From Clostridiaceae bacterium (GTDB lineage: Bacteria; Bacillota; Clostridia; DSM-8532): DNA of 64,000 nt. Location of the stretch: positions 16,276 to 80,275 of the forward strand of contig JAAYPS010000196.1 in assembly GCA_012519655.1 (NCBI GenBank), in the 5' to 3' direction. The position numbers and the translations under genes are program-made. Numbering within the stretch: position 1 is the first letter of the stretch; the number at the start of each line of letters is the position of its first letter. Shown here in pieces: positions 1 through 13,864 of the stretch. The notes beneath the pieces were generated by a model. That model saw nothing but the letters and a program-made list of their open reading frames with translations. It was not told where the DNA came from and made no database searches.

Positions 1-273
1 AACGCCTGAACCTTTTTCAATCTTGCACGCTTTCTTAATAAGCACAGCTGCAGGCGGCGTCTTTGTTATAAATGTAAATGATCTGTCTGCGTATACCGTT
101 ATAACAACCGGAATGATCAGCCCGGCATCTTTCGCCGTTCTCTCGTTGAATTCCTTACAGAAACCCATAATGTTAACACCATGTTGTCCTAAAGCTGGTC
201 CAACCGGTGGAGCAGGCGTAGCCTTTCCTGCAGGTATTTGAAGTTTTATATAGCCTGTGACTTTCTTTGCCAT
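1..273 (-). CDS. rplK: 50S ribosomal protein L11 (3' part beyond left edge)
   Basis: Reverse complement reads [46 protein letters not shown]...; ATG at 271-273, RBS ggaggtgg upstream; truncated by window start. Confidence 0.95.
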   Translation of the reverse strand, partial: MAKKVTGYIKLQIPAGKATPAPPVGPALGQHGVNIMGFCKEFNERTAKDAGLIIPVVITVYADRSFTFITKTPPAAVLIKKACKIEKGSGV

Positions 274-377
274 AATAATCCACCTCCCAGAAAAAATGAC
301 TGCTATATAGCAGTTATATTCTAAATTCCATTTTATTGTATGGAAAAATAGACTCAAAATAATAATTTTTTACTTAC

Positions 378-899
378 TTATAACCTTTGAATTTGTGTAA
401 CCTCTAGCTCTACTGGAGTTTCACGTCCAAACATGGACACTAAAACACGAACCTTTTTCTTATCTGCACTGATTTCCTCAACACTACCGATGAAGCTTTC
501 CAAAGGTCCATCAATAACCCTAACACTGTCACCAATTTCATAATCAACAACAGTTTCGAACTGCTCCACACCCATTGCTCTGATTTCATCTTCTGACAGT
601 GGAACAGGTTTAGAACCAGGACCGACGAAACCAGTAACTCCTCTGGTGTTTCTTACAACATACCAAGACTCATCATTGATTATCATTTTAATGAGTACAT
701 ACCCTGGAAAAACTTTTTTTAAGGTTGCCTTCTTTTTTCCGTCCTTGATTTCGATTTGCTCTTCCATTGGAACAACAATATCAATAATATAATCCTGAAG
801 ATGAGGATTATTCTCTACCATTTTCTCCAGATTTACCTTAACTTTATTCTCATAACCAGAATAGGTATGTATAACATACCACAACGCTTCTTCAGCCAT
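378..899 (-). CDS. nusG: Transcription termination/antitermination protein NusG
   Basis: [51 protein letters not shown]; between secE and rplK. Confidence 0.97.
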   Translation of the reverse strand: MAEEALWYVIHTYSGYENKVKVNLEKMVENNPHLQDYIIDIVVPMEEQIEIKDGKKKATLKKVFPGYVLIKMIINDESWYVVRNTRGVTGFVGPGSKPVPLSEDEIRAMGVEQFETVVDYEIGDSVRVIDGPLESFIGSVEEISADKKKVRVLVSMFGRETPVELEVTQIQRL

Positions 900-956
900 T
901 ATTTTGCGGAGACAAGCTCCTGCCCTCCTTTATTAACCCTGTATCTGCTAAAAGTA

Positions 957-1172
957 TCATGCAAATATCAGTGTATATAAGAAACCAAAAAGAGCGTCAA
1001 ATATCCACACTACTGCACCTATTAATAGACATACAAAGACAACAGTAAGTGTATAGTTTATTAATTGGCTCTTGGTAGGCCAAATAACCTTCTTTAATTC
1101 ATTTCTGATTTCCTTGACGAATTTTGTAAACCTGTTAAAAACATTAGGCTTTTTCTTTACTTGTTCAGCCAT
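957..1172 (-). CDS. secE: Preprotein translocase subunit SecE
   Basis: 71 aa, single TM, FVKEIRNELKKVIWPTKSQLINYT motif; upstream of nusG. Confidence 0.95.
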   Translation of the reverse strand: MAEQVKKKPNVFNRFTKFVKEIRNELKKVIWPTKSQLINYTLTVVFVCLLIGAVVWIFDALFGFLYTLIFA

Positions 1173-1236
1173 TGAAACATCTCCCGCCTATGTGCATCTG
1201 CGCACAAATATTTTTGGAGTTTTACTGTAAATAAAA

Positions 1237-1386
1237 CTATTTCGTTTCTTTATGCAATGTATGCTTCCGACAGAACTTGCAAAATTTATTCATTTCAAGT
1301 TTGTCCGGACTGTTTTTCCTGTTCTTAATTTTATCATAATTTCTTTGCTTGCATTCACTACAAGCTATGGTAATCTTTGTTCTCAT
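1237..1386 (-). CDS. rpmG: 50S ribosomal protein L33
   Basis: 49-aa ORF not in supplied track: [49 protein letters not shown]; upstream of secE as expected. Confidence 0.93.
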   Translation of the reverse strand: MRTKITIACSECKQRNYDKIKNRKNSPDKLEMNKFCKFCRKHTLHKETK

Positions 1387-1602
1387 GTCCTACACCCCTT
1401 AATTCTGGTCAAAATACAATCTCATTATTACAAAAACGAGTTTATAAATATATAAGTTTTAATGCATAAAAAAAAGCCCTATTTATAAAGCAGGTTACAG
1501 TGTAACATATTTTAAAAAACCTGTCAAGATTCGTGTTGGCAATAAAATTCAATGTGTGTTAATTTCTTAAAATGCTGCACTGGGCTGTCTATATAAGTTT
1601 GT

Positions 1603-1639
1603 AAGGGTGCCGACTTAAAATATTAATTTCAGCACCCTT
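1603..1639. terminator. Inverted repeat downstream of ppdK (possible terminator)
   Basis: AAGGGTGC ... GCACCCTT stem; no strong T-run. Confidence 0.35.
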
Positions 1640-1691
1640 GTAATTTTAATTGAACAGCGAATATTTGTTATGATTACATCTCAAAATCCCT

Positions 1692-4319
1692 TTATCTAGG
1701 ATTTCTTATCTGAGCTTGAGCCGCTGCAAGTCTTGCAATAGGTACTCTGAAAGGTGAGCATGATACATACTCCAAACCCACATTGTGGCAGAAGGCAATT
1801 GAGGAAGGTTCTCCTCCATGTTCACCACAAATACCTAATTTAATGCCGGGGTTGGTTTGACGCCCTTTTTCAACTGCAATTTTTACAAACTCGCCAACGC
1901 CGGTTTGATCTAGCTTTTCAAAAGGATCAAACTCGTAAATTTTATTGCTATAATAATCCTCAAGGAATTTACTTGCATCGTCTCGGCTAAAACCAAATGC
2001 CATCTGTGTTAAGTCGTTGGTTCCAAATGAGAAGAAATCTGCTTCCTCAGCAATTTTATCAGCGGTTATTGCTGCACGTGGTATCTCAATCATAGTACCA
2101 ACGAGATATTTTAAGTCAACTCCCGATTCTTTAATAATTTCATCAGCTGTCCTGACAACAACATCCTTAACATATTTCAACTCTTTAACTTCGCCAACTA
2201 AAGGTATCATAATTTCAGGTACTATGTTCATACCCTCTTTATTTACATTAATGGCTGCTTCAATAACAGCTCTTGTCTGCATTTCAGCTATTTCAGGGTA
2301 GCTGACGGCTAAACGACATCCTCTATGCCCCATCATTGGGTTGAATTCATGAAGCTCGGAAACAATTGCTTTGAGCTCTTCATTCTTCATACCTAATTCG
2401 GCAGCAAGAGCTTCAATGTCAGATTGTTCCTGGGGTAAAAACTCGTGTAGTGGAGGATCTAAGAAACGAATGGTAACCGGATAGCCTTTCATAGCTCTGA
2501 ATAAGCCTTCAAAATCAGCTCTCTGCATTGGAAGTAGCTTGTCAAGAGCTTTTCTCCTTTGCTCCACTGTACGAGATACAATCATTTCTCTCATTGGACC
2601 TATTCTGTCACTTTCGAAGAACATATGCTCAGTGCGGCATAGACCAATTCCTTCAGCACCAAATTTTATAGCCTGTTCTGCATCATGTGGACTATCTGCA
2701 TTTGTTCTAATTTTCAGTGATCTGAATTCATCAGTCCATTCCATAAATGTTCCGAAATAGCCTGTCATTTCAGGTGGAGCTGTTGGCAGCTTTTCACCGT
2801 ATATGTTTCCTGTAGAACCATCTAGGGAAACCCAATCGCCTTCGTTGTATTTATTGCCGAAATTATCTATAAAGCATTTTTCTTCTTCGTTTATTTTTAT
2901 TTCACTACATCCAGCAACACAGCATCTACCCATGCCTCTTGCAACAACAGCAGCATGAGAAGTCATTCCACCCCTTGCTGTCAAAATTCCCTGAGCAGCA
3001 TGCATCCCTTCAATGTCTTCAGGGGATGTTTCAACACGAACAAGAATTACCTGTTTCTCACCCTCATTATAAGCTTTAGCGGCTTCGTCTGCTGTAAAAT
3101 ATACCTTACCTGTAGCTGCACCCGGGGATGCTGGCAAACCTTTTGCAACAGGCTTTGCTGCTTCTAATGATTCTTTTTCGAACTGTGGGAATAGCAGAGA
3201 ATCCAATTGCTTTGGATCAACTTTCAGTAATGCTTCTTCTTTTGTAATCATATTCTCTTTAACTAAATCAACAGCAATTTTCAATGCTGCTTGTGCAGTT
3301 CGCTTACCATTTCTTGTTTGCAACATAAACAGCTTTCCGCGTTCTATCGTAAACTCCATATCCTGCATGTCTTTGTAATGCTTCTCGAGTCTTTCTGCAA
3401 TTTCAGCAAACTGATTATATACTTCAACATTGATTTCTTTTAGTTTCTCAATCGGGTCAGGAGTTCTAATTCCTGCAACAACGTCTTCGCCTTGAGCGTT
3501 CATTAGAAATTCACCATAGAGCTTGTTTTCACCAGTAGAAGGATCTCGTGTAAATGCAACTCCAGTACCCGAATCATCACCCATGTTACCATAAACCATT
3601 TCCTGGATATTTACTGCTGTTCCCCACTCGGATGGTATATCGTTGAGCCTTCTATATACATGAGCTCTTGGATTATCCCAAGAACGGAAAACAGCCTTAA
3701 CAGATTCCATTAATTGAGTTTTGGGGTCTTGTGGGAAAGACTCTCCCATTTCTTCCAAGTATAAATCTTTAAATAGCTGTACCAGTTTTTTCAGATCAGA
3801 TGCGTCCAAATCACTGTCTTCTGTTATACCCTTCTCTTCTTTCATATCATCCATTATTTTGTCAAATTTTGTTTTATCTATTTCCATAACAACATCGGAA
3901 AACATTGTAATAAAACGCCTGTAGCTGTCATATGCAAAACGAGGATTTTGAGTAAGATTGGCAAGTCCTTCAACCACAACATCATTCAATCCAAGATTAA
4001 GAATGGTATCCATCATACCTGGCATTGATGCTCTCGCTCCTGAACGTACAGAAACAAGGAAAGGGTTTTCTGGATCTCCAAATTTTTTACCAACTATTTC
4101 TTCTGTTTTTGAAAGGTTTGCATATATTTCATCTTCTATTTCCTTTGCAATAACCTTTCCATCTTCATAAAAACGTGTGCATGCTTCAGTTGTAATTGTA
4201 AAGCCTCTTGGTACTGGAAGACCAAGACTTGTCATTTCAGCAAGGTTTGCACCCTTACCGCCAAGTAAATTTCTCATTGAAGCATCGCCTTCACTAAATA
4301 GATATACATATTTCGCCAT
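1692..4319 (-). CDS. ppdK: Pyruvate, phosphate dikinase
   Basis: 875 aa; GGKGANLAEMTSLGLPVPRGFTI, GGMTSHAAVVARGMGRCCVAGC (phospho-His domain), C-terminal GICGEHGGEPSSIAFCHNVGLEYVSCSPFRVPIARLAAAQA. Confidence 0.97.
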   Translation of the reverse strand: MAKYVYLFSEGDASMRNLLGGKGANLAEMTSLGLPVPRGFTITTEACTRFYEDGKVIAKEIEDEIYANLSKTEEIVGKKFGDPENPFLVSVRSGARASMPGMMDTILNLGLNDVVVEGLANLTQNPRFAYDSYRRFITMFSDVVMEIDKTKFDKIMDDMKEEKGITEDSDLDASDLKKLVQLFKDLYLEEMGESFPQDPKTQLMESVKAVFRSWDNPRAHVYRRLNDIPSEWGTAVNIQEMVYGNMGDDSGTGVAFTRDPSTGENKLYGEFLMNAQGEDVVAGIRTPDPIEKLKEINVEVYNQFAEIAERLEKHYKDMQDMEFTIERGKLFMLQTRNGKRTAQAALKIAVDLVKENMITKEEALLKVDPKQLDSLLFPQFEKESLEAAKPVAKGLPASPGAATGKVYFTADEAAKAYNEGEKQVILVRVETSPEDIEGMHAAQGILTARGGMTSHAAVVARGMGRCCVAGCSEIKINEEEKCFIDNFGNKYNEGDWVSLDGSTGNIYGEKLPTAPPEMTGYFGTFMEWTDEFRSLKIRTNADSPHDAEQAIKFGAEGIGLCRTEHMFFESDRIGPMREMIVSRTVEQRRKALDKLLPMQRADFEGLFRAMKGYPVTIRFLDPPLHEFLPQEQSDIEALAAELGMKNEELKAIVSELHEFNPMMGHRGCRLAVSYPEIAEMQTRAVIEAAINVNKEGMNIVPEIMIPLVGEVKELKYVKDVVVRTADEIIKESGVDLKYLVGTMIEIPRAAITADKIAEEADFFSFGTNDLTQMAFGFSRDDASKFLEDYYSNKIYEFDPFEKLDQTGVGEFVKIAVEKGRQTNPGIKLGICGEHGGEPSSIAFCHNVGLEYVSCSPFRVPIARLAAAQAQIRNPR

Positions 4320-4574
4320 GCAGTATTCCCTCCTAATACTCCTTCTTATATTTAATGAGTAAATAATTATGTTTCATTAATGGTTTGTTCACGCATTACT
4401 TGATTGAATTTCAAGACTAAAAGTAACATAATTTAGTATTGATATCCAATAAAAATTTCACCGTAAACAATCATAGCATAACAAAATTTACGTGTAAACT
4501 TAATAATTGTAAAAATTTATTAGATTTATGTTGTCCCATTAGTAATAATTGTAGAACTGTCTAAAATCTATTTA

Positions 4575-4600
4575 GCCAGGTGGATACAAATCCACCTGGC
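4575..4600 (-). terminator. Hairpin terminator downstream of glyQS
   Basis: GCCAGGTGGAT-ACAA-ATCCACCTGGC perfect 11-bp stem just after the glyQS stop. Confidence 0.6.
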
Positions 4601-4607
4601 AATCAAT

Positions 4608-5996
4608 TTAAAGTAAAAACTTTTCAGAAAAATAATCCTTTAGTTCTTCAATCGGAATTCTAATCTGCTGCATTGAGTCTCTTTCGCGAATAGTTACCTT
4701 TTTATCATCAATTGAATCAAAGTCAAAAGTAATACAGTAGGGCGTACCAATTTCGTCTTGACGACGATAACGTTTTCCTATACTTCCTGTTTCATCATAT
4801 TCGCAATTAAAATATTTTGCCAAGTCCGCATAAACAGCACGTGCTTGTTCTCCAAGTTTCTTTGATAAAGGTAGAACAGCAATTTTTATTGGGGCTACCG
4901 CAGGATGAAAACGTAATACTGTACGGGTATCGCCTTCGGCTACTTCTTCTTCATCATATGCTTCACTTAATAGCGCCAATACTAATCTGTCCACACCAAC
5001 TGAAGGCTCAATACAATATGGGATATATTTTTCATTAGTTACTGGATCAAAGTAATTCATATCTTCCTTTGAATGCTCCATATGTTGTTTCAAATCATAA
5101 TCAGTTCTATTAGCGATTCCCCATAATTCGCCCCAACCAAATGGGAACTTATATTCTATATCAGTTGTTCCTTTGCTATAGTGGCTTAGCTCTTCTGGTG
5201 AGTGATCTCTCATTCTAATGTTGTCCTCACTGATGTTTAAAGACAAAAGCCAGTTACGGCAGAAATCTTTCCAGTACGCGAACCATTCCATATCTGTACC
5301 AGGCTCACAGAAAAATTCCAATTCTGCCTGTTCAAATTCCCTTGTACGGAAAATAAAATTACCTGGGGTTATTTCGTTTCTAAAGGATTTTCCTATTTGA
5401 CCTATTCCAAATGGAACCTTTTTTCGGGTAGATCTTTGTATATTCTTAAAATTAACAAAGATTCCTTGAGCAGTTTCTGGTCTTAAGTAAACTTCATTTT
5501 TAGATTCGTCGGTAACACCTAAAAATGTCTTAAACATTAAATTGAATTGACGTATGGGCGTAAAATCTATTTTCCCACATTTAGGACATACTATATTGTT
5601 TTCTTGTATATACTGAGTTAACGCCTCATTACTCATTCCATCCGCAACTTTATCAATACCATTATCGTTGTTCCAATCTTCGACAAGTTTATCTGCACGA
5701 TGTCTGGTCTTACATTCACGGCAATCAACTAATGGGTCTGAAAACCCTCCAACATGACCTGATGCAACCCAAACCATTGGATTCATGAGTATTGCACTAT
5801 CCTGTCCCACATTGTATGGGCTTTCTTGAATAAATTTTTTCCACCATAATTTCTTTATATTATTCTTAAATTCAATGCCTAAAGGGCCATAATCCCATGT
5901 ATTTGCTAATCCATCATAAATCTCCGACCCCTGAAATATGAACCCCCGATTTTTTGATAATGCAACTATTTTATCCATGGTTTTTTCAAATGCCAT
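4608..5996 (-). CDS. glyQS: Glycyl-tRNA synthetase (class II, single-chain type)
   Basis: 462 aa; [51 protein letters not shown]. Confidence 0.97.
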   Translation of the reverse strand: MAFEKTMDKIVALSKNRGFIFQGSEIYDGLANTWDYGPLGIEFKNNIKKLWWKKFIQESPYNVGQDSAILMNPMVWVASGHVGGFSDPLVDCRECKTRHRADKLVEDWNNDNGIDKVADGMSNEALTQYIQENNIVCPKCGKIDFTPIRQFNLMFKTFLGVTDESKNEVYLRPETAQGIFVNFKNIQRSTRKKVPFGIGQIGKSFRNEITPGNFIFRTREFEQAELEFFCEPGTDMEWFAYWKDFCRNWLLSLNISEDNIRMRDHSPEELSHYSKGTTDIEYKFPFGWGELWGIANRTDYDLKQHMEHSKEDMNYFDPVTNEKYIPYCIEPSVGVDRLVLALLSEAYDEEEVAEGDTRTVLRFHPAVAPIKIAVLPLSKKLGEQARAVYADLAKYFNCEYDETGSIGKRYRRQDEIGTPYCITFDFDSIDDKKVTIRERDSMQQIRIPIEELKDYFSEKFLL

Positions 5997-6040
5997 ATTA
6001 ATTCCTCCTGGTATAACCTATTGTAGATTATGCTACTAAT

Positions 6041-6235
6041 TTATAAGCGTTTCCTTGTATATCTGACTTTTCCCTCATTTATCTCATTAAGCGCCGTTGT
6101 AACATGCTTATCTGATTCAGTGGTCAGAGGTTGTGAACCCTCATTAAGCATGCGGGCTCTCCTGGCTGTTAGATTTACCAAAACATATCTGTTTTCAACT
6201 TTAGTAAGAAGCTCATCGATTGGCGGTTTTATCAC
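6041..6235 (-). CDS. rpoZ: DNA-directed RNA polymerase subunit omega
   Basis: 64 aa; KPPIDELLTKVENRYVLVNLTARRARML; directly downstream of gmk. Confidence 0.9.
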   Translation of the reverse strand: MIKPPIDELLTKVENRYVLVNLTARRARMLNEGSQPLTTESDKHVTTALNEINEGKVRYTRKRL

Positions 6236-6352
6236 TATTAATCACTCCTTAATATTATTTGTTAGTATATTTCTATTCAATTTCCAGTTAATAACTGGAA
6301 GTGTCATAGCTATTCTTTTCTCGCTTAAGTGACATACAACATAGAAGTCTTT

Positions 6353-6928
6353 CTACATATTTCTATTAGCCTTACGCTCTTTTTCAATAATCTCAAGAAA
6401 CTGCTTAACAGACTCCTCAACAGATTCATTTTTTATTATATAATCATAATTGTCCATGTGTTCAAGTTCTTTTATTGCTCTTTGCATACGCTTTTCAATA
6501 ATTTCAGGTGACTCAGTACCTCGCTTCGTTATGCGTTTTCTTAATTCGGTAACGGTGGGCGGTGTAATAAATACCGAAACACATTCAGGATATTGCTGTT
6601 TGATATTACGGGCTCCTTCAACTTCTATTTCAAGAAGTACAATATTTCCTTGTTCGAGTTGCTCTTCTATGTAGAGCCTGGGTGTTCCGTAGAAATTGCC
6701 ACAGTACTCAACCCACTCAAGAAGCATATTCTCATTTACCATCTCTAAAAATTTTTCACGGGAAACAAAAAAGTAATTCTCACCATCTTTTTCTCCAGGT
6801 CTTGGCTCGCGTGAAGTCATCGAAACCGAAAAAACAATATCACTATTTCGTTCTCGTGCAAGAGATACAACAGTCCCCTTCCCTACTCCCGCAGGACCTG
6901 AGACAACAAGCAACAAACCCGATTTCAT
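6353..6928 (-). CDS. gmk: Guanylate kinase
   Basis: [40 protein letters not shown]. Confidence 0.97.
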   Translation of the reverse strand: MKSGLLLVVSGPAGVGKGTVVSLARERNSDIVFSVSMTSREPRPGEKDGENYFFVSREKFLEMVNENMLLEWVEYCGNFYGTPRLYIEEQLEQGNIVLLEIEVEGARNIKQQYPECVSVFITPPTVTELRKRITKRGTESPEIIEKRMQRAIKELEHMDNYDYIIKNESVEESVKQFLEIIEKERKANRNM

Positions 6929-7203
6929 TCCTCACCCTCCTGGATATCATCAACTATTTGTTCAGTACCTTTTCCACCTAGTCTATGAGCAACAGTTTCA
7001 GGCTGAACAGCCGACAGTATTATATGGTCGCTATCTGTAACAACGACTGCGCGAGTTCTTCTTCCATATGTTGCATCAATTAGCATGCCACGTTCTCTTG
7101 CTTCCTGGATAATCCTTTTAATAGGCGCTGATTCAGGACTTACAATTGCGACTATTCTATTTGCGGCAACAATATTTCCAAACCCAATATTAACCAACTT
7201 CAT
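6925..7203 (-). CDS. remA: Extracellular matrix regulatory protein RemA (DUF370)
   Basis: [58 protein letters not shown]; start at 7203 preferred over ORF-track start 7245; overlaps gmk start by 4 nt. Confidence 0.93.
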   Translation of the reverse strand: MKLVNIGFGNIVAANRIVAIVSPESAPIKRIIQEARERGMLIDATYGRRTRAVVVTDSDHIILSAVQPETVAHRLGGKGTEQIVDDIQEGEE

Positions 7204-7237
7204 AACCTTCCTCCATCTGCTCCATGCTTTACAAAAA

Positions 7238-8116
7238 TCATTCAATATTTTGTATCTGTTCTCTTATTTTTTCTATTTCACTTTTTAACTCAACAACATT
7301 TTTAGTAATTTCAATATCATTTGCCTTAGAGCCTATAGTATTTACTTCTCTGTTCATTTCTTGAAGTAAAAAATCAAGTTTCTTGCCTATAGGACCTTCC
7401 ATCGCTAATATGTCCTTAAGTTGAGCAATATGACTACCAAGGCGCACCAACTCTTCATTTATACTACATTTATCTGCAAAAATTGCAACTTCCATTGCAA
7501 GACGAATTTCATCGATGGAACTATCCTCTACTAGTTCTTTGATTCTATTTGATAGCCTTTCTTTGTATTCAATAACCATCGAAGGTTCACGCTCTTTTAT
7601 CTTGAGCCTGTAATTTTCAATCTTTTTGCATATCTCAAATAAGCTCTCTTTTAATTTCTTACCTTCTGTCTCACGCATTTGGATTAATGCATCCAATGCT
7701 CCATTTAGAGCTTGTTCTAATATGGGCCAAACATTATCAGATATTTCATCTTTGTTTTCAATTTTAAGAATCTCAGGAAACCTTGCAAATGACAAAGCTG
7801 ATATGTCGTCTCTAAGTTTATGGTCCTGTGCTAACCTATTCACTGCATTATAATACTCACGAGCAAGATTGTCATCTAGTATGACTTTCTTAACACCTTC
7901 ACCAAGATTTTCCCAATTCAAAAAAACATCCACTTTACCCCGAAAAATACGGCTTGTAATCAATGAACGAATTTTCTCTTCAAAACAATTCAACTGTCTT
8001 GGCATACGTATATATACATCACAATATCGATGGTTCACAGTCTTTATCTCGACATCCATGTTAACCAATTCGTCCTGATACTTATAGTATCCATATCCGG
8101 TCATGCTTCTAATCAT
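7238..8116 (-). CDS. YicC/YloC family endoribonuclease
   Basis: [40 protein letters not shown] and C-terminal [42 protein letters not shown]; adjacent to remA-gmk. Confidence 0.93.
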   Translation of the reverse strand: MIRSMTGYGYYKYQDELVNMDVEIKTVNHRYCDVYIRMPRQLNCFEEKIRSLITSRIFRGKVDVFLNWENLGEGVKKVILDDNLAREYYNAVNRLAQDHKLRDDISALSFARFPEILKIENKDEISDNVWPILEQALNGALDALIQMRETEGKKLKESLFEICKKIENYRLKIKEREPSMVIEYKERLSNRIKELVEDSSIDEIRLAMEVAIFADKCSINEELVRLGSHIAQLKDILAMEGPIGKKLDFLLQEMNREVNTIGSKANDIEITKNVVELKSEIEKIREQIQNIE

Positions 8117-8226
8117 TATTATTTTGTCCTCCATGTTTTTACCAGTTTGGCAGCTTGTATGTAGTAAAAGGCAGCGTCTTCTGAAGACATTGATAAAAAA
8201 AACATTAGAAGAGGAAATATTAGTAA

Positions 8227-8991
8227 TTATGCCAATTCTCCCATTTCGTGCATAATTATAGATAAAGCTGCAACTGCAGCAGTTTCTGTTCTAAGTATTC
8301 TTTTCCCCAGACCCACAGGGGTAATATCTTCTTGTTTAGCAAGTTGGATCTCTTCTTCTGAGAAACCACCCTCTGCGCCAATAAAAATACCTACGGTCTT
8401 AATATCATTTATATTATAACATTTAAATAAATCTTTCAAACATTTTTTCCCTTCATTCTCATAGCAAAAAACAGCCAAACCTTTAGGACCATCTAAAATA
8501 ATATCACGCCACATACCAAGAGCTTTACTAAATTCTACAGGACTTGTAACCTCGGGTATAAGAACACGACCTGACTGCTTGCAAGCTTCTTTGGAAATCC
8601 TATTCCATCTTTGCAATTTCCCGCTTATATTTCTGTCTGTTTTTTGTCTTACCGAAAATTGAGTGATAATTGGAACAATCTTACTGATTCCCAATTCTAC
8701 TGTTTTTTGGATAACCCATTCCATTTTATCGGATTTTGGCAATCCCTGAAAAAGTATTACCTCTGTTTTGGGTTCAGTACCTGGGTTATAGGCTTTTATA
8801 AGTTTACCCTTAGCACAACCCTTTTCAATGGAAATTAGCTCAATTTCATATTCCATACCTGTGCCGTCAAAAGCCAGAAAGTGATTACCGGTTTTAAGTC
8901 TTAAAACCTGAAGCATGTGTTTTAAGTCTTCCCCGGAAATATATACAATATCTTCTTTTATAGACTCAGGTGCAATCAAAAACCTGTGCAT
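8227..8991 (-). CDS. rsmE: 16S rRNA (uracil1498-N3)-methyltransferase
   Basis: MHRFLIAPESI..., GPEGGFS-like IGAEGGFSEEEI, LGKRILRTETAAVAALSII. Confidence 0.94.
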   Translation of the reverse strand: MHRFLIAPESIKEDIVYISGEDLKHMLQVLRLKTGNHFLAFDGTGMEYEIELISIEKGCAKGKLIKAYNPGTEPKTEVILFQGLPKSDKMEWVIQKTVELGISKIVPIITQFSVRQKTDRNISGKLQRWNRISKEACKQSGRVLIPEVTSPVEFSKALGMWRDIILDGPKGLAVFCYENEGKKCLKDLFKCYNINDIKTVGIFIGAEGGFSEEEIQLAKQEDITPVGLGKRILRTETAAVAALSIIMHEMGELA

Positions 8992-9902
8992 ATCTGCATA
9001 GCCACCCATTCACCCATACTTTGAACTGAAACTAGATCGTAGCCTTGTTCTTTTGCTACTTGATAAACTTCCTCGCGCCTGTCCGAAATAATACCTGACA
9101 ATAAGATATTTGTCTTATTGCTGCAGTATGCTTTTAGATCAGGCAGTAATGAGATAATTACATCTGCAATAATATTTACGACAATTATATCGTATTCTTT
9201 CTTCTCTATGTCTTTGAGCTCACCATGCTTTATATCTACCACATCTGAAACATTGTTCTTCTGTGCGTTTTCAGTGGCAACCTTACATGCTGCATCATCT
9301 ACATCAACACAAAGAACATTCTTAGCGCCAAGTTTTGCAGCTATTATTCCTAAAATCCCTGTTCCACAGCCTAAATCTAATACCCTTTCATTACCTTTAA
9401 TAACATGGTCAAGCAGTTTTGCACACATTTCAGTGGTTTGGTGAGTGCCTGTTCCAAAAGCCATTCCGGGTTCAAGCTCGATAACAACTTCATCATTTAC
9501 AGGGGAATAATCTTCCCACGAAGGTTTAATTACAACCCTATCAGATATCTTAAAAGTCTTGTAGTATTTTCTCCAATTATCTTTCCACTCGGTATCTGAG
9601 CGTCGCAAGATATTATATTCAGGAATCCAGTCCATAAACTCTTGAAACTGTGTATCAAGCTTATGTTTTAGAGATTCAATACTGTAACTAGAACTGAAAT
9701 AAGCTCTAATTATAACCTTTTTGCCGAAACTTTCAATAAAACCATCGTCAGTATAATCCAGATGTTTATTATCATTATATACTTGCCTGAAAGCTTCCGG
9801 GTCTACAATCTCCAGCCCTTGTACTTCTTGATCCAATAGAATCTGAGATACTGCCTCTTGATACTTTGACTCAATTGTGACCGATACTTCTAACCACTCC
9901 AC
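8976..9902 (-). CDS. prmA: Ribosomal protein L11 methyltransferase
   Basis: MEWLEVSVTIESKYQEAVSQIL, EPGMAFGTGTHQTTEMC, VLDLGCGTGILGIIAAKLGA. Confidence 0.96.
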   Translation of the reverse strand: MEWLEVSVTIESKYQEAVSQILLDQEVQGLEIVDPEAFRQVYNDNKHLDYTDDGFIESFGKKVIIRAYFSSSYSIESLKHKLDTQFQEFMDWIPEYNILRRSDTEWKDNWRKYYKTFKISDRVVIKPSWEDYSPVNDEVVIELEPGMAFGTGTHQTTEMCAKLLDHVIKGNERVLDLGCGTGILGIIAAKLGAKNVLCVDVDDAACKVATENAQKNNVSDVVDIKHGELKDIEKKEYDIIVVNIIADVIISLLPDLKAYCSNKTNILLSGIISDRREEVYQVAKEQGYDLVSVQSMGEWVAMQICTGF

Positions 9903-9920
9903 AGAAAAACTCCTTTTTTA

Positions 9921-11051
9921 TTACTGAAATAGGTTCTTCATTTTATCAAAGAAACCCTTTCTTTGCTCAAAAACCTCGTCACCACTTATTTCTGCAAATT
10001 CTCTTAGCAATTCTTTTTGCTTTTCGGATAGTTTCGTCGGCACATCCACATTAATCTTAATAAATTGATCGCCTTTTGCATTAGAATTTAAGTGCTTAAT
10101 ACCCTTGTTTTTTAACCTGAAAACAGTTCCGGTTTGCGTTCCCTCGGGTATGGTATACTTTATAGTGCCTTCAATGGTTGGCACATCCAACTCAGATCCC
10201 AAAGCTGCCTGAGTAAAAGTAATAGGTATTTCACATATTACATTATACCCTTCTCTTTTGAAAATAGGATGAGGCTGTACCCTTATATTAACATATAAGT
10301 CACCTGCAGGACCACCCTTGATACCCGCTTCTCCCTCTCCACGCAAGGATATGGTTTGACCATTGTCTATACCAGCTGGAATATTTAGACTAATCTTAGA
10401 TGTCTTTTTTGTTCTTCCATTACCATGACAGGTTTCACAAGGCTGTGTTATTACAGTTCCTTCACCACGACAGATTTCACATGTGCTCATATTAACCATT
10501 TGACCAAACATTGTGGATTGCACACGTCTAATCTGTCCTGTCCCATTACAATGTTTACAGGTTTCTGGTGATGTTCCGGGCTTTGAGCCGGAACCCTCAC
10601 AATCTTTACATGACTGCAATCTGCTAACATTTATATCTTTTTTCACTCCAAAAGCTGCTTCTATAAAGCTTATTTCAATTGAATACTGTAAATCAGCACC
10701 TTTTCTTGGCCCTGACCGTCTTCGCGTACTTCTGCCGCCAAATGGTGAACCACCAAAAAAACTATCAAATATATCTTCAAACCCAAAATCAAAGCCGCTG
10801 AAACCACTACCAAAACCAGATCCATCAAAGGCAGCATGGCCGAAGCTATCATACTGTTGTCTTTTTTGTGGATCACTTAATACCGCATATGCTTCATTAA
10901 TCTCTTTGAACTTGGCTTCTGCTTCCTTGTTATTAGGATTTATGTCCGGATGATATTGCTTCGCAAGTTTCCGATATGCTCTTTTTAAATCTGCTTCATC
11001 AGCACTGCGATTTACTCCGAGCACCTCATAATAATCTCTTTTTTCCGGCAA
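9921..11051 (-). CDS. dnaJ: Chaperone protein DnaJ
   Basis: J domain [33 protein letters not shown] region; four CxxCxGxG zinc-finger repeats. Confidence 0.98.
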   Translation of the reverse strand: MPEKRDYYEVLGVNRSADEADLKRAYRKLAKQYHPDINPNNKEAEAKFKEINEAYAVLSDPQKRQQYDSFGHAAFDGSGFGSGFSGFDFGFEDIFDSFFGGSPFGGRSTRRRSGPRKGADLQYSIEISFIEAAFGVKKDINVSRLQSCKDCEGSGSKPGTSPETCKHCNGTGQIRRVQSTMFGQMVNMSTCEICRGEGTVITQPCETCHGNGRTKKTSKISLNIPAGIDNGQTISLRGEGEAGIKGGPAGDLYVNIRVQPHPIFKREGYNVICEIPITFTQAALGSELDVPTIEGTIKYTIPEGTQTGTVFRLKNKGIKHLNSNAKGDQFIKINVDVPTKLSEKQKELLREFAEISGDEVFEQRKGFFDKMKNLFQ

Positions 11052-11292
11052 TCTTACCTACCCCCACCAATTATTACTTAAGTAACCTGTCGATTATAGC
11101 ACACTTCGAAAACTCCTTCAACTAACTTATCTATTCCCGAATAGTGCAAATTTCTTACGTAAAATGGATACTTTTCATCACTAAATGCTTTACAATGAAC
11201 TTAAATATATGCTCATTAACATAAGATATGTTTGGCTTTATGCCTTTAACTCTTTTAATGTTCATAGATTGCATTGTGAACATAATTATGAC

Positions 11293-11322
11293 AACGAGTC
11301 AAAGGAATATCTTTGACTCGTT
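11293..11322 (-). terminator. Hairpin downstream of dnaK
   Basis: AACGAGTCAAAG-GAATAT-CTTTGACTCGTT, 12-bp perfect stem between dnaK and dnaJ. Confidence 0.5.
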
Positions 11323-11364
11323 TCATATTTTTGCTATTCTTTTTCCGATTTAATATTTTAAGCG

Positions 11365-13230
<1,866 letters not shown>

Positions 13231-13268
13231 TTAAATTTAATATATATATAAAGGTCTAAGAAAGCTTG

Positions 13269-13844
13269 TTAATTAGCTACTTTTACAACAGAGTGACGAA
13301 TAACAATGTCATCCTTGTAAATATAGCCTTTCAAAAATTCTTCTGCTATTTCATTTTCACCATAATTGTCATCTTCTACATGCATAACAGCTTCGTGAAA
13401 ATCAGGATCAAATTTTTGTCCCTCTGTAAAAATAGGTTTCACACCTAAATTAGATAATACTTCTTGTATTTGCCGCTCTATCATTAGAACCCCATCTCTG
13501 ATACCTTCATTGCTACCCTCTGAAGCCTTCAGTGCTCTTTCCACATTGTCCATAACGGGCAAAAATGAAGATACTACATCAACCACTGATGAAACATAGA
13601 GTCTGTCTTTTTCCTTTTGGGTTCTTTTCTTGTAATTATCAAACTCTGCAGCAATTCTTTGAATCTGATTTTTTAGTTCGGCAATCATTTCCTCATTCTT
13701 ATCTTGAGTATTATCATCATCTTCATTTGTGTTTTCATTTTTTTCAGTATCATTGTTTACATCAACTTCTATATCTTCTTTATCTATAGAAATATTCTCT
13801 TCATTCTTTTTCTCTTCCATGTCTTTATGGTTCATTCGGTTCAT
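13269..13844 (-). CDS. grpE: Nucleotide exchange factor GrpE
   Basis: Acidic N-terminus, RIAAEFDNYKKRTQKEKDRLY, VLSNLGVKPIFTEGQKFDPDFHEAVMHVE; between hrcA and dnaK. Confidence 0.96.
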   Translation of the reverse strand: MNRMNHKDMEEKKNEENISIDKEDIEVDVNNDTEKNENTNEDDDNTQDKNEEMIAELKNQIQRIAAEFDNYKKRTQKEKDRLYVSSVVDVVSSFLPVMDNVERALKASEGSNEGIRDGVLMIERQIQEVLSNLGVKPIFTEGQKFDPDFHEAVMHVEDDNYGENEIAEEFLKGYIYKDDIVIRHSVVKVAN

Positions 13845-13864
13845 CCTTCCATTTGTTTATTAAT

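Noticed and set aside
23-241. 72-aa plus-strand ORF at left edge
   Set aside because: Antisense to truncated rplK, which reads clearly on the minus strand
6282-6300. TTCCAGTT-AAT-AACTGGAA inverted repeat between gmk and rpoZ
   Set aside because: Short 8-bp stem with no T-run in an intercistronic gap; too weak to call a terminator or operator
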